The notes: generated by a model not told the origin, from the sequence alone. Counted from the stretch's first letter, positions 50,787 through 59,350 are shown. The stretch is 64,000 nucleotides of DNA from CAVUCH01 sp963739995 (GCA_963739995.1 CAVUCH010000018.1:248001-312000), one strand, 5' to 3'. Translations and numbers: made by a program.

Positions 50787-52191
50787 TCAGGCCGTGACGG
50801 ACGTGAGTGGGAGCCCCGCGGCATCCCACGCGGCGAGCCCGCCCGCCAGCTCGGTGACGCGGCTGAAGCCCCGTTGCAACAGCAGGCTTGCGCCGATGGA
50901 CGACCGGTACCCGCCCGCGCAGTGAACGAGCAGGGAGCGGTCCGTTCGCAGTTCCTGCGCGCGCTCCGCCAGATGGTTGAGCGGGATGTTGACGCTTCCG
51001 TGGATGTGCTTCGCGCCGTACTCCCGGGGATTCCGCACGTCGATCACCTGCGGCGGCTCGGCCGACGCCAGCCGCTCGGCGGCAAGCGCCGGGCTCACCC
51101 GCTCAGTGGACGCGGTCAGCTCCGGCCGCGGCTCGAGACTGTGCAGACCGTCCTGCAGGTAGCCGACCACGCTGTCGAACCCGATGCGACCGAGCCGGAT
51201 CGCTGATTCCTGTTCGCGACCGACCTCGGCGATGATCACAATGGGCCGCTTGGGATCGAGAATCGTGCCCGCCCATGTCGCGTACTGGCCGCCGAGGCCG
51301 ATGTTCATGGTGCCGGTGAGGTGCGCCGCGGCGAATTCCGCCGGTTCGCGTGTGTCCAGGATCTGCGCGCCTGTGCGCTGTCGCTCGAGCACCTGATCCA
51401 GCGGCAGCGGCTTCAGTCCCGCCGCGAGTGACTGGTCGAGAGTCGGGTGCTCCCGGGCATTCAGCACCGCGTCATAGATGAAGTAGGCTGGCGCGTCGGG
51501 TTGATCGGCGGTCACCAGCTCCACGAACGCATCGCGGCCCATCGGCTGCAGCGCATAGTTCGATCGGCGCTGTTCCCCAATCGTCGAAAACGTCTCCGTG
51601 CCCAGCGCCTTGCCGCAGAGCGATCCGGCGCCGTGCGCGGGGTAGACCAGGCTGTCGTCCGGGAGCGCCATGAGCTTCGTCCGCAACGAGTCGTACAGCA
51701 GGTTGCCGAGTGAGGCGGCGGACCACCCAAGAGCTGCGCGAAGGTCCGGGCGGCCGACATCGCCGACGAACAGGGTATCCCCCGTGAGCACGGCGTGCGG
51801 ATGGGTCGCGCTGGCATCCAGATCGAACACCAGCAACGAGATGGATTCGGGCGTGTGGCCCGGTGTCTCGAGCGCCTCGATGCGCACGCGGCCGAGGTCG
51901 ATCGCAGCGTGATCCTGCATGGCCACGAACGAGGTACTCGGCCTTCGCTTTCGCGCCCAGGCAGATGATGGCGCCGGTCCGATCGCGAAGCTCGAGGTGA
52001 CCCGCCAGGAAGTCGGCGTGCAGGTGCGTCAGGAACACGTGGGTGATGCGGAGGCCGTGCTGCTGCGCATACGCGACGTATTGCTCGATGTCGCGTTGCG
52101 GGTCGACGATGGCGGCCGCCCCGGAGTGCTCGTCACCAACGATGTACGACGCGTGGGCGAGACAGTTGAGATAGAACTGCCGGAGAATCAT
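50787..52191 (-). pseudogene. Frameshifted MBL-fold hydrolase with two rhodanese domains
   Basis: The N-terminal part reads from ATG 52191 (MILRQFYLNCLAHASYIVGD, then the metal motif THLHADFLAGH) and runs out of frame near 51935. The rest continues in the -1-offset frame from about 51929 (FVAMQDHAAIDLGRVRIEAL) through the end of the MBL domain and two rhodanese-like domains to 50787. One extra base explains it: removing a C gives KAEYSFVAM, as expected. Total length, 1405 bp, is 467 codons plus stop plus one base, the normal size. The family is related to persulfide dioxygenases and sulfurtransferases. It may be a real mutation or a sequencing or assembly error. GGAG precedes the ATG by about 10 nt. 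Confidence 0.8.
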
Positions 52192-52217
52192 AGCCACCGC
52201 TCCCGTGGGTTCGCCGT

Positions 52218-52634
52218 TCAGTGCGGAAGTCTCGAACGCAGTCTCCCGTAGGTCCACGTGCCGGCGAGCGCGCTCAGAATCGCGACGAGCATCACGGGAA
52301 TCCCGGCCCCGACGAGCGCGACGAGCGGCCCCGGACAGCCCCCGGTCAATGCCCATCCCACACCGAACGTCGCGCCGCCTGCAAGATAGCGCACACCGCT
52401 GCCGAGCATCTTCGGCGGCAGGCCGAGCGGCTGTCCATCGAGGCCGCGAAGACCGAGCCGTCCGATCGTGACGAGCGAGACGGCGGCGGTCAACACGGCC
52501 GTGCCGATGATGCCGTACATGTGGAAGGCATCGAACCGGAACATCTCCTGGATGCGGAACCACGAGACCACCTCGGCCTCCACGAGGATCGCGCCGAACG
52601 CACCGCCGAGCAGAAAGTACGGGATTAGGCCCAT
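52218..52634 (-). CDS. YeeE/YedE-type (DUF6691-like) membrane protein, short form
   Basis: A 138-residue protein with about four helices. GVGWALTGGCPGPLVALVGAG is the conserved GG-C-PG signature of the YeeE/YedE sulfur-transport family. Short forms typically work in pairs as halves of a thiosulfate- or sulfane-sulfur permease. It starts 4 nt after the longer YeeE/YedE gene and precedes the MBL-rhodanese gene, a familiar sulfur-metabolism cluster. ATG 52634 begins the first helix; the reading frame to 52814 overlaps the neighbour and is rejected. Confidence 0.85.
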   Translation of the reverse strand: MGLIPYFLLGGAFGAILVEAEVVSWFRIQEMFRFDAFHMYGIIGTAVLTAAVSLVTIGRLGLRGLDGQPLGLPPKMLGSGVRYLAGGATFGVGWALTGGCPGPLVALVGAGIPVMLVAILSALAGTWTYGRLRSRLPH

Positions 52635-52638
52635 GCGG

Positions 52639-53199
52639 TCACCGCAGGACCATGGGAAGCACCAGGTACGTGCACGCGAGCCCGCCGGCGAAAAACCCGC
52701 ACACCGCCAGAAGGGAGGCCGGTTGCCGATCGGCCAGACCCGCAATGGCGTGGCCCGACGTGCAGCCACCCGCGTACGCGGTCCCGAACCCGACGAGGAA
52801 GCCGCCGATGACAATCGACGCGAATCCCTTGAGGGTGAGAAGGGAGGACCATGCGAACACTTCGCGTGGCGCCAGGCCGGTCAGATCGTGCAATCCGAGT
52901 TGCTGGAGGGCTGTAACCGTTTGCGGGGACAGCAGCAGGATGGGCGGCGGTGCGAGGTGCCACGCAGCGGCAGCGCCAGCGAAGATGCCACACAGAAACG
53001 TGAGGTTCCACACCCCAACCCGTTTCCAGTCGTATCTGAAGAACTCGAGGCCGCACGGAGCCACCGCGGCGCAGAGATGCCTGAAGTTGCTGGAGATCCC
53101 GAACGGTTTGTTCCCGAGCAGCAGCAACGCCGGCACCATGAGGCCGATGAGCGGCCCCGCGACGTACCAAGGAAGCGGGTGCGGGAACATGTCTGTCAT
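52639..53199 (-). CDS. YeeE/YedE family membrane protein
   Basis: A 186-residue inner-membrane protein with about five helices. VGFGTAYAGGCTSGHAIAGLAD carries the family's conserved GGC-SGH core, in which the cysteine relays sulfane sulfur. LGNKPFGISSNFRHLCAA near the N-terminus also matches the family. It likely forms a permease with the shorter protein encoded 4 nt downstream. ATG 53199 is preferred over a start at 53352, because the latter lies inside the palindromic element. No transcription regulator for the cluster is visible. Confidence 0.87.
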   Translation of the reverse strand: MTDMFPHPLPWYVAGPLIGLMVPALLLLGNKPFGISSNFRHLCAAVAPCGLEFFRYDWKRVGVWNLTFLCGIFAGAAAAWHLAPPPILLLSPQTVTALQQLGLHDLTGLAPREVFAWSSLLTLKGFASIVIGGFLVGFGTAYAGGCTSGHAIAGLADRQPASLLAVCGFFAGGLACTYLVLPMVLR

Positions 53200-53551
53200 C
53201 TGGCGTTTCTCGTCCGCGGCCGCACGGCAACCGCCGGTGCACGTCGTTATATCACCTAGTGGTCGGCTGAATCGGCAGTGGATTTCGGGCGCGGCGCCTG
53301 GCTGGCAAGGCGCGACGACCGAGCATACCGGGAGTCTGCGAGGAAGGAGCAACGCCGCCAGCCAGGATGCCCCGCCCGAAAGGCACTACCGATTCAGCCG
53401 ATAGAGGCCACTAGTTACACCGCCGACCACACGACGCGTCGCAGGCCAGGGAAATCACCCTGGCAGGCGTGCTATATAGACACCCTGCTCGTGTCGCGCC
53501 GCCGCATCGAATCGGCCGCGCGCGGGGACACTATCGGTGGAGGCCGAGCCC
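53200..53551. other. 352-bp intergenic region holding a long palindromic element
   Basis: It separates the sulfur genes (-) from a hypothetical gene (+). Most of it is the 159-bp palindromic element described separately. To its right are a small hairpin (CCAGGG at 53446-53451 and its complement at 53458-53463) and a TATATA box (53473-53478). Confidence 0.6.
53256..53414. repeat. 159-bp imperfect palindrome, candidate dispersed repeat or MITE-like element
   Basis: Ends are the exact inverted 7-mers CTAGTGG (53256-53262) and CCACTAG (53408-53414). Inside, CGGCTGAATCGG, TTTCGGGCG and CCTGGCTGGC in the left arm each reappear inverted in the right arm with a few mismatches. Arms are about 55-60 bp around a short centre near 53335. 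There is no transposase or ORF inside. Structure fits a REP/MITE-type intergenic palindrome; copy number elsewhere cannot be judged from one window. Confidence 0.7.
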
Positions 53552-54058
53552 ATGGCTACAATCCCAAACCATCTCGACGTCGTCAAGGCGGCGCGCGCGC
53601 GCTACGATTCGCTGACAGGTCCGGAGCGTGCCCATCGGATCGTCAACGCCGTCGCCTGGGAGCTGCGTGACGAAGGCGCCGGGCTGTTCTTGAAGACTGG
53701 TGGCGCCCGGTTCGCGGATCGCTCGATAGATGTGATCATTTTCAAGGGTGGCGAAACCTTCGACGTGCTCAGGGATGCCGAAGGCAAGGCCGAGCCCGCG
53801 TGGGGCCGGACGAAGCCGACCGGCATGGGTGATAACAAAAAGTGGCGAGCGCCGGTCGATCCCGGAGCCGTGTCCGCCGAGGAACCTGCAACCGACGGGG
53901 GATCTGCATCCGACGGGACATCTACAGCCGACGGGGCATCGGCCACCGAGGGGGGCTCCCCAGATGCCCAGCGCTTCGACCTGGCTCAGGAGTTACTCGC
54001 GGAGATGAAGGCGATCCGAAGCGCACTCGATGCGCTGATTGCCAGACTCGAGTCGTGA
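53552..54058 (+). CDS. Hypothetical protein with internal Asp/Gly/Ser repeat
   Basis: A 168-residue soluble protein of unknown family. Residues about 1-95 look like a compact domain (HLDVVKAARARYDSLTGPER, ADRSIDVIIFKGGETFDVLRD). Residues 113-136 are four imperfect six-residue repeats of the type xxDGxS encoded by an 18-nt tandem repeat. A C-terminal amphipathic helix (FDLAQELLAEMKAIRSALDA) may mediate oligomerisation. ATG 53552 has GGTGGAGG about 9 nt upstream, and a GTG within that site is less likely. No operon partner. Confidence 0.65.
   Translation: MATIPNHLDVVKAARARYDSLTGPERAHRIVNAVAWELRDEGAGLFLKTGGARFADRSIDVIIFKGGETFDVLRDAEGKAEPAWGRTKPTGMGDNKKWRAPVDPGAVSAEEPATDGGSASDGTSTADGASATEGGSPDAQRFDLAQELLAEMKAIRSALDALIARLES
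53888..53959 (+). repeat. Four 18-nt tandem repeats within a hypothetical gene
   Basis: Four consecutive 18-nt units encode ATDGGS, ASDGTS, TADGAS and ATEGGS. They form a flexible acidic linker between the N-terminal domain and the C-terminal helix of the hypothetical protein. Confidence 0.8.
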
Positions 54059-54140
54059 AGTCACGATGCGGTTGTCGTACGCATGCGAGTCCGCCCGGAT
54101 GGCCTTCACTGCCTGAGCTCGATGGGAGGCCGGGGCAGCG

Positions 54141-54464
54141 TTATGGCTGGGGTTCTCGCGTGCGGTCAGCCGGCGTGTGCCGGTCGGCAGCGCCGGCGAT
54201 GGACTGAGGGGCGTCGGTATTGCGGCGCGTTGGTGTGAAGCGCCGATCGACCGGCACCGGAGCCGTCGACTGCCGGCGGTCGTGGGGTTCCCGGCGCTCG
54301 ACCTCCTGCCGGCATGCCTGGATGGTCATCTCTGTGGCCGCCTCCTGGAGCTCCCGCTCGAGTTGGGCGAGCTGCTGCTCGATGGCCTCCGACTCGCCGG
54401 GTGGTTGCAGCTTTCGAACCGTCTCGAGCATCTGACGGAGTCGCAGAATGTAGTGTGTGCTCAC
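54141..54464 (-). CDS. Small hypothetical coiled-coil protein
   Basis: About 107 residues from GTG 54464 (a 121-residue form is possible from 54506). The first two thirds form a predicted helix or coiled coil (LRLRQMLETVRKLQPPG, EAIEQQLAQLERELQEAA). The tail is Arg/Pro-rich and looks disordered. No known family. AAGGAA about 9 nt before 54464 favours that start. Moderate chance of being non-coding. Confidence 0.4.
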   Translation of the reverse strand: MSTHYILRLRQMLETVRKLQPPGESEAIEQQLAQLERELQEAATEMTIQACRQEVERREPHDRRQSTAPVPVDRRFTPTRRNTDAPQSIAGAADRHTPADRTREPQP

Positions 54465-54621
54465 CTGGCACTCATTCCTTCGGATTGCCCCGACGATGGC
54501 CGGCATCGGGTGGGCACCGGATCCTTTCTGACCTCAACCGCTGGACTCGAGTCTGGTGTATATCTTACACAGACTCGCGGGTCAAATCGGCACGGACACC
54601 GGCCAACCGCCCGTGCTCCCC

Positions 54622-54816
54622 TTACCACCAGCGGGGACCGGTGCGGAACGGGTCTTTGCGGCGTTCGTCGATCGGCCACTGATGCGTGCAGGAGGCGCAG
54701 CGAAGGTAGACGAACGCGCCTGCGTGTGTTGCCATCTGCACCTCGATCGCCCCGCAGTGGGGGCAGGGCGTTTTCGGCCGCTCATCGGCGCCCGGCCGCG
54801 CAAGGTCATCTGCCAT
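54622..54816 (-). CDS. Small zinc-ribbon protein, 64 aa
   Basis: A 64-residue protein with two CxxC knuckles (CPHCGAIEV and CASCTHQW) separated by about 20 residues, forming a single zinc ribbon. Such mini-proteins often bind nucleic acid or protein partners; no function is assigned. ATG 54816 is preferred because a TAGGCT box lies 5 nt before it. The frame extending to 54855 has no added support. It is divergent from pstB. Confidence 0.65.
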   Translation of the reverse strand: MADDLARPGADERPKTPCPHCGAIEVQMATHAGAFVYLRCASCTHQWPIDERRKDPFRTGPRWW

Positions 54817-54821
54817 AAGCA

Positions 54822-54827
54822 AGCCTA
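54822..54827 (-). promoter_or_regulatory. Candidate -10 box (TAGGCT) for the zinc-ribbon gene
   Basis: TAGGCT on the minus strand lies 5 nt before ATG 54816, with no ribosome site. It is identical to the hexamer before glgC. Confidence 0.4.
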
Positions 54828-54932
54828 CCTGATCCGTGCCGTCCACGCCGCGCAACGGCGCCGGGCCCGGCTTGCTGGAGACCGAACATCGGGCCGTCGA
54901 GCGACGCGGGGCACCACGCGGCGTCCACGCCC

Positions 54933-54950
54933 GTTACAAGAAATTTACAT
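54933..54950 (+). promoter_or_regulatory. Pho-box-like direct repeat upstream of pstB
   Basis: GTTACAA-GAAA-TTTACAT: two 7-mers sharing TTACA, 11 bp apart, around an AT-rich 4-bp linker. This is the architecture (7+4+7) of the classic Pho box, though the 7-mer is not the E. coli CTGTCAT. It sits 30 bp upstream of the TAGCCT box of pstB. PhoB binding is inferred. Confidence 0.45.
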
Positions 54951-54980
54951 CCGCGAAACGGCGAGGTAACCGTGGAGCCG

Positions 54981-54986
54981 TAGCCT
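54981..54986 (+). promoter_or_regulatory. Candidate -10 box (TAGCCT) for pstB-phoU
   Basis: TAGCCT lies 6 nt before GTG 54993. No Shine-Dalgarno sequence is present, so the mRNA may be leaderless. Confidence 0.45.
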
Positions 54987-54992
54987 ACGGGC

Positions 54993-55817
54993 GTGGGCCC
55001 TTCGACTCTCACGCCAGTCACGTCTGTCAGCGTACCGCCCCGAGACCATACTTCCGAAGAACCTGTAAAGATAGCCGTCGAGGGGTTGAACTTCTACTAC
55101 GGGCAGAAGCTCGCGCTCGAGGGTATCTCGGTTCAGCTGCGGGCGAACGTCGTCTCGGCATGCATCGGACCGTCCGGGTGCGGTAAGAGCACGTTTCTGC
55201 GCACCTTGAACCGGATGAACGACCTCATCCCGGGCACCCGTGTCGAAGGCAGCGTGCACATCGACGGGGTGAACATCTACGACCCGTCACTCGATGTCGT
55301 GGGGCTCCGGCGGCGGGTGGGGATGGTGTTCCAGAAGTCCAATCCGTTCCCGAAATCCATCTTTGAAAATGTGGCGTACGGATTGCGGATCAACGCCTTG
55401 GCGAAGAACAAGACGGAGCTGACCGAACGGGTCGAGGGCAGTTTGCGGTCCGCGGCGTTGTGGGACGAAGTGAAGGACCGGCTCCATGAACCGGCGCTTT
55501 CGCTCTCCGGCGGGCAGCAGCAGCGGCTGTGCATCGCGCGGGCACTGGCCGTCAAGCCCAAGGTGCTGCTGATGGACGAGCCCGCATCGGCGCTCGACCC
55601 GATCGCCACGCAGCGCATCGAGGAGCTGATCTACGCGCTCAAGAAGGATTACACCATCGTGATCGTCACGCACAACATGCAACAGGCCGCGCGCGTGTCG
55701 GACTACACGGCCTTCTTCTGGCTGGGGCGCCTGGTCGAGTACGCGCGCACCGACCGGATCTTCACGGCGCCTGCAGAGAAGCTGACCGAAGACTACGTCA
55801 CCGGCCGCTTCGGGTAG
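54993..55817 (+). CDS. pstB: Phosphate ABC transporter ATP-binding protein PstB
   Basis: A 274-residue ATPase of the high-affinity phosphate importer. Walker A GPSGCGKS (59-66), Q-loop in GMVFQKSNPFPKSIFENV, signature LSLSGGQQQRLC and Walker B LLMDEPASALDP are all intact. The NPFPKS string is diagnostic for PstB. It has about 25 extra N-terminal residues before the fold. It pairs with PstC/PstA encoded some 38 kb away, a separated arrangement. phoU follows 12 nt later, the normal pstB-phoU order. Confidence 0.95.
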   Translation: MGPSTLTPVTSVSVPPRDHTSEEPVKIAVEGLNFYYGQKLALEGISVQLRANVVSACIGPSGCGKSTFLRTLNRMNDLIPGTRVEGSVHIDGVNIYDPSLDVVGLRRRVGMVFQKSNPFPKSIFENVAYGLRINALAKNKTELTERVEGSLRSAALWDEVKDRLHEPALSLSGGQQQRLCIARALAVKPKVLLMDEPASALDPIATQRIEELIYALKKDYTIVIVTHNMQQAARVSDYTAFFWLGRLVEYARTDRIFTAPAEKLTEDYVTGRFG

Positions 55818-55829
55818 GAGAACCAGCTG

Positions 55830-56513
55830 GTGGAACGCGGGGCACGACATTTCCAGGACGAGCTCGAGGTGCTCAGCTCACGGCTGCTCGAGATGGGCGG
55901 GCTCGCGGAAGAGCGCGTACGCCGATCCGTGCATGGTCTGGCCGAGCGGGATCTCGACGAAATCCACTCCGTGCTGGTGGGCGACGAGCCGATCAACCGG
56001 CTGCACATCGAGATCGACGACCGCTGTTTCCGGCTGCTCGCGCTGCACCAGCCCATGGCGGCGGATCTGCGGGCCATCCTAGCGGCCGTCAAGATCAATT
56101 CGGACCTCGAGCGCGTCGGCGACCTGGCCGTCAACATCGCCGAAGCGACCCAGCGCTATCGCCTGCATCCGCCGGTCAAGAAGCTGATCGATATCCCCCG
56201 GATGGCCGAGATCTCGCAAGCCATGCTGCGCGACGCGCTCGACGCGTTCGTGCGCCGCGACATCGGCCTGGCCCAGCGGGTGCTGAACGCAGACGATCAG
56301 CTCGACACGCTCAAGACGCAGGTGTTTCGGGAGCTGCTCACGTTCATGCTCCAGGATCCCACCACGATTGAACCCTCCCTCGACCTCATCCTCGTGTCAC
56401 GGCACCTCGAGCGGATAGGCGATCACGCCACGAACGTGGCGGAGGACGTCATCTTCATGGTCTCCGCGCGCGACGTGCGGCACTCGGCGACGACCGCAGG
56501 CCCGCTCACCTGA
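55830..56513 (+). CDS. phoU: Phosphate signalling complex protein PhoU
   Basis: A 227-residue all-helical protein made of two similar three-helix bundles, with the metal-binding acidic motifs ERVGDLAVNIAEAT (first half) and ERIGDHATNVAEDV (second half), the PhoU hallmark. It damps PhoR signalling and Pst activity when phosphate is plentiful. The GTG start begins RGARHFQDELEVL. Co-transcribed with pstB (12-nt gap). The DUF47 protein near 13 kb is a distant relative with a different partner. Confidence 0.95.
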   Translation: MERGARHFQDELEVLSSRLLEMGGLAEERVRRSVHGLAERDLDEIHSVLVGDEPINRLHIEIDDRCFRLLALHQPMAADLRAILAAVKINSDLERVGDLAVNIAEATQRYRLHPPVKKLIDIPRMAEISQAMLRDALDAFVRRDIGLAQRVLNADDQLDTLKTQVFRELLTFMLQDPTTIEPSLDLILVSRHLERIGDHATNVAEDVIFMVSARDVRHSATTAGPLT

Positions 56514-56639
56514 GCCTCAGGAATTGATGCAGGGGGGCAGTTTGTCGCGATCGTGAGAATCGCCTCCCGACCTCAATTCGGAGTTCATTCTCGGCATCGG
56601 TTCCCCTGCCGCCGCTTGTCGCACTCCCTCGCGGGCACT

Positions 56640-56645
56640 TAGAAT
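56640..56645 (+). promoter_or_regulatory. Candidate -10 box (TAGAAT) for yacG
   Basis: TAGAAT lies 6 nt before GTG 56652, with a possible TTGTCG -35 about 18 bp upstream. Leaderless-type spacing. Confidence 0.45.
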
Positions 56646-56651
56646 ACGGGG

Positions 56652-56837
56652 GTGTCTTCGGAAGCGCCAATCTGCGCGATGTGTCGCCGCAGGCCGGTGG
56701 ATCCGGCATTCAGGCCGTTCTGCAGCGACCGGTGCCGGCTGCTGGACCTCGCGCGCTGGATTGACGGCGACTACCGTGTCGCCGCAGAACCCGTGAGGCC
56801 CGACTCCCCCGAGTCCGACGACACGCCGCAATCCTGA
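56652..56837 (+). CDS. yacG: YacG-type zinc-binding DNA gyrase inhibitor
   Basis: A 61-residue zinc-finger protein. Four cysteines in the pattern CxxC...CxxxC (CAMCRRRP, then FCSDRCRLLDLARWIDGDY) match YacG, which binds GyrB and is often found near coaE or other housekeeping genes. The acidic Pro/Ser/Asp-rich tail is also family-typical. It was too short to be certain by length alone, but the cysteine spacing and the LARWIDGDYR motif are convincing. It precedes citrate synthase by 38 nt. Confidence 0.88.
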   Translation: MSSEAPICAMCRRRPVDPAFRPFCSDRCRLLDLARWIDGDYRVAAEPVRPDSPESDDTPQS

Positions 56838-56875
56838 CACGTCGCTCCAGTTCCGTTTCCGGCCCCAACCCGCGC

Positions 56876-58162
56876 ATGCCTGACACGCTGACGATCACCG
56901 ACAACCGCACCGGCCGCACATATCAGTTGCCGATCACGGAGGGCACCATCCGCGGGGCCGACCTTCGGAAGATCAGGACGGCCGACGACGACTTCGGGCT
57001 GATGACATACGACCCGGCGCTCGTCAACACGGCCGCGGTGAAGAGCCAGATCACCTACATCGATGGCGATCGGGGCATCCTCCGGTACCGGGGTTACCCG
57101 ATCGAGCAGCTGGCCGAGCGGAGCTCGTACCTCGAGACCGCCTACCTGCTGCTGCACGGTGAGCTGCCGAACGCGGCGCAGCTCTCGGCCTGGACTCAGG
57201 TGATCCACGCTCAGCGCGTACCACCGGAGGGCCTCGAGCGCCTGCTCGACGGATTCGCACCCGATCCGCACCCCATGGGCACGCTCATCGCTGGCTTCGC
57301 AGCGCTGTCGACGTACTATCCGGAGTCGAAGGCGATTTTCGACGAGGCGACGCGTCGCACGCAGATACACCGCCTCATCGCGCAGGCACCGGCCCTCGCC
57401 GCCTACGCGTTCCGGCATCGCCGCGGCCTCCCGATCGTGCGCCCGTCCGAACAGCTGTCGTTCAGCGGCAATTTTCTCGCGATGCTGTTCTCGGAGCCGG
57501 GCAGGCCGTACGTGCCCAACCCGGCGCTCGAGCGCGCGCTCGACGTGCTGTTCATCCTGCACGCCGACCATGAGCAGAACTGCAGCACCTTTGCCATGCG
57601 CTCGATCGGCAGCGCGCATACCGACCCGTTCTCCTCGACCGCCGGCGCGACGGCAGCGCTCTACGGTCCCCTGCACGGCGGTGCGAACGAGGCGGTGCTG
57701 CGCATGCTCGACGAGATCGGCTCGATCGATCACGTGCCCGACTTCATTGCGCGGGTGAAGGCCGGTGACGGACGGCTGATGGGATTCGGCCACCGCGTCT
57801 ACAAGTCGTACGACCCGCGCGCGACGATCGTCAAGCGGACGGCTGACGAGGTGTTCGAGGTCACCGGCCGCAACCCGCTGCTCGAGATCGCGATGGAGCT
57901 CGAGCGCATCGCGCTGCGCGACGAGTACTTCGTCTCCCGCAAGCTCTATCCGAATGTCGACTTCTACTCCGGCCTCATCTACCAGGCCATGGGGTTCCCC
58001 ACTGACATGTTCCCGGTGCTCTTCGCGATTCCGCGGACCGCCGGATGGCTGGCGCAGTGGGAGGAGATGCTGCTCGACCCCGACACGAAGATCGTGCGGC
58101 CGCGGCAGGTCTACACAGGGGCAGACGAACGGAACTACGAGCCTGTCGAGAGGCGGGGCTGA
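56876..58162 (+). CDS. gltA: Type II citrate synthase
   Basis: A 428-residue enzyme condensing acetyl-CoA and oxaloacetate into citrate at the entry of the TCA cycle. Catalytic regions are visible: HADHEQNCSTFAMR, GPLHGGANEAVLRML and FGHRVYKSYDPRATI, covering the active-site histidines and arginines. The N-terminal beta domain (about 1-45; LTITDNRTGRTYQLPI) marks the GltA (hexameric, NADH-sensitive) type. Full length. The M28 peptidase gene begins immediately after. Confidence 0.97.
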   Translation: MPDTLTITDNRTGRTYQLPITEGTIRGADLRKIRTADDDFGLMTYDPALVNTAAVKSQITYIDGDRGILRYRGYPIEQLAERSSYLETAYLLLHGELPNAAQLSAWTQVIHAQRVPPEGLERLLDGFAPDPHPMGTLIAGFAALSTYYPESKAIFDEATRRTQIHRLIAQAPALAAYAFRHRRGLPIVRPSEQLSFSGNFLAMLFSEPGRPYVPNPALERALDVLFILHADHEQNCSTFAMRSIGSAHTDPFSSTAGATAALYGPLHGGANEAVLRMLDEIGSIDHVPDFIARVKAGDGRLMGFGHRVYKSYDPRATIVKRTADEVFEVTGRNPLLEIAMELERIALRDEYFVSRKLYPNVDFYSGLIYQAMGFPTDMFPVLFAIPRTAGWLAQWEEMLLDPDTKIVRPRQVYTGADERNYEPVERRG

Positions 58163-58165
58163 CGG

Positions 58166-59248
58166 TTGCGGGGCGCGCGGCGGGCGGCTGACACCGGGCG
58201 ACGGCGCCATCCGGCCGCGAGCGAGCGGTCCCCCACCACCCGACGCGTGACGGCTGACGATGGCCGACGTCGCGGTCGCCCGGGAGAGACTGCCCGCTAC
58301 CGGACGGGGTTGGCGCTCGGTGTTGCCCTGCTTGCCGCGGCTGGAGTGGGCCTTTGCGCCCGTGGCGGCGTTCCGTCCGTCGCGGGACAGAAACCGCAGC
58401 CGTCACACGCGCGCAACGCGGGTGCTGTGCCGCCGTTCGACTCCGGCCGCGCCTTCGAGCACGTGAGGCAGCTCGTGGCGATCGGGCCCCGCCCGGCCGG
58501 ATCCCCAGGAATCGAAGCCGCGCGGCGTTACATCCGCGATCAGATCAAGGCCCTCGGGCTCTCCACCACCGAGGGGGCGTTCGACGCGCAGACCCCGCTG
58601 GGACCCCTGAAGATGGTCAACCTCTCGGTCGTGATTCCGGGCGCCAGCCCCGAACGGCTGCTGATCGGCGGACACTACGACACGAAGCTGTTCCGGCGTT
58701 TCCGGTTCGTCGGCGCAAACGACGGGGGATCGAGCGCCGCCATGCTCCTCGAGCTCGCACGGGTACTGAAGGACCGCAGGAACCCGTTCACCATCGAGCT
58801 GGTGTTCTTCGACGGCGAGGAAGCCATGCTCGAGTGGACCGGCACCGATCACACGTACGGCAGCCGCCACTATGTCGAGACGGCCCGCACGTCCGGCACC
58901 CTGAAAACGATTCGGGCGATGCTGCTGGTCGACATGGTGGGCGACCGCAACCTGAACATCCGGCGCGAGGCCAACTCCACCGGCTGGCTCACGGACATCA
59001 TCTGGGTCGCCGCCAGGCGCCTCGGACGCGGCGACGCGTTCCTCGACGAGCCCCTTGCCCTGGAAGACGACCACGTGCCATTCCTGGAGGCCGGAGTGCC
59101 CGCGGTCGACATCATCGATCTCGATTACCCCGCCTGGCACACGCCCAACGACACGCTCGACAACGTCAGCGCGCGCAGCCTGCAGACGGTCGGGGACGTG
59201 CTGCTCGCGGCGTTGCCAACGATCGAGGCGCGGCTGGGGAAGCCGTAG
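58166..59248 (+). CDS. M28-family zinc peptidase / glutaminyl-cyclase-like protein
   Basis: Up to 360 residues. A membrane or signal segment lies at about 50-66 (LALGVALLAAAGVGL). The catalytic domain (about 95-358) has metal ligands in GGHYDT, GANDGGSSAAMLLEL, FDGEEAML, LVDMVGD and DLDYPAWHTPNDTLD. The last stretch is typical of secreted glutaminyl-peptide cyclases and related M28 aminopeptidases. The start is uncertain: TTG 58166 gives a long basic leader, and GTG 58247 (27 codons later) gives a more normal signal anchor. It follows gltA by 3 nt, perhaps only by chance packing. Confidence 0.85.
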   Translation: MRGARRAADTGRRRHPAASERSPTTRRVTADDGRRRGRPGETARYRTGLALGVALLAAAGVGLCARGGVPSVAGQKPQPSHARNAGAVPPFDSGRAFEHVRQLVAIGPRPAGSPGIEAARRYIRDQIKALGLSTTEGAFDAQTPLGPLKMVNLSVVIPGASPERLLIGGHYDTKLFRRFRFVGANDGGSSAAMLLELARVLKDRRNPFTIELVFFDGEEAMLEWTGTDHTYGSRHYVETARTSGTLKTIRAMLLVDMVGDRNLNIRREANSTGWLTDIIWVAARRLGRGDAFLDEPLALEDDHVPFLEAGVPAVDIIDLDYPAWHTPNDTLDNVSARSLQTVGDVLLAALPTIEARLGKP

Positions 59249-59350
59249 TTGGCTCCGGCCTGAGGGCTGCGGGCCCGGTCTCTGGATCCTGTCCTGCCCG
59301 GGGACGAGGACCCGCGACGGCCTGGGGCCTGGAGCCTGAACTAATCGCGG

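Noticed and set aside
53256..53414. Considered as an insertion sequence or attachment site
   Set aside because: It is only 159 bp with no transposase or integrase gene and no adjacent tRNA. A palindromic repeat is the more cautious call.
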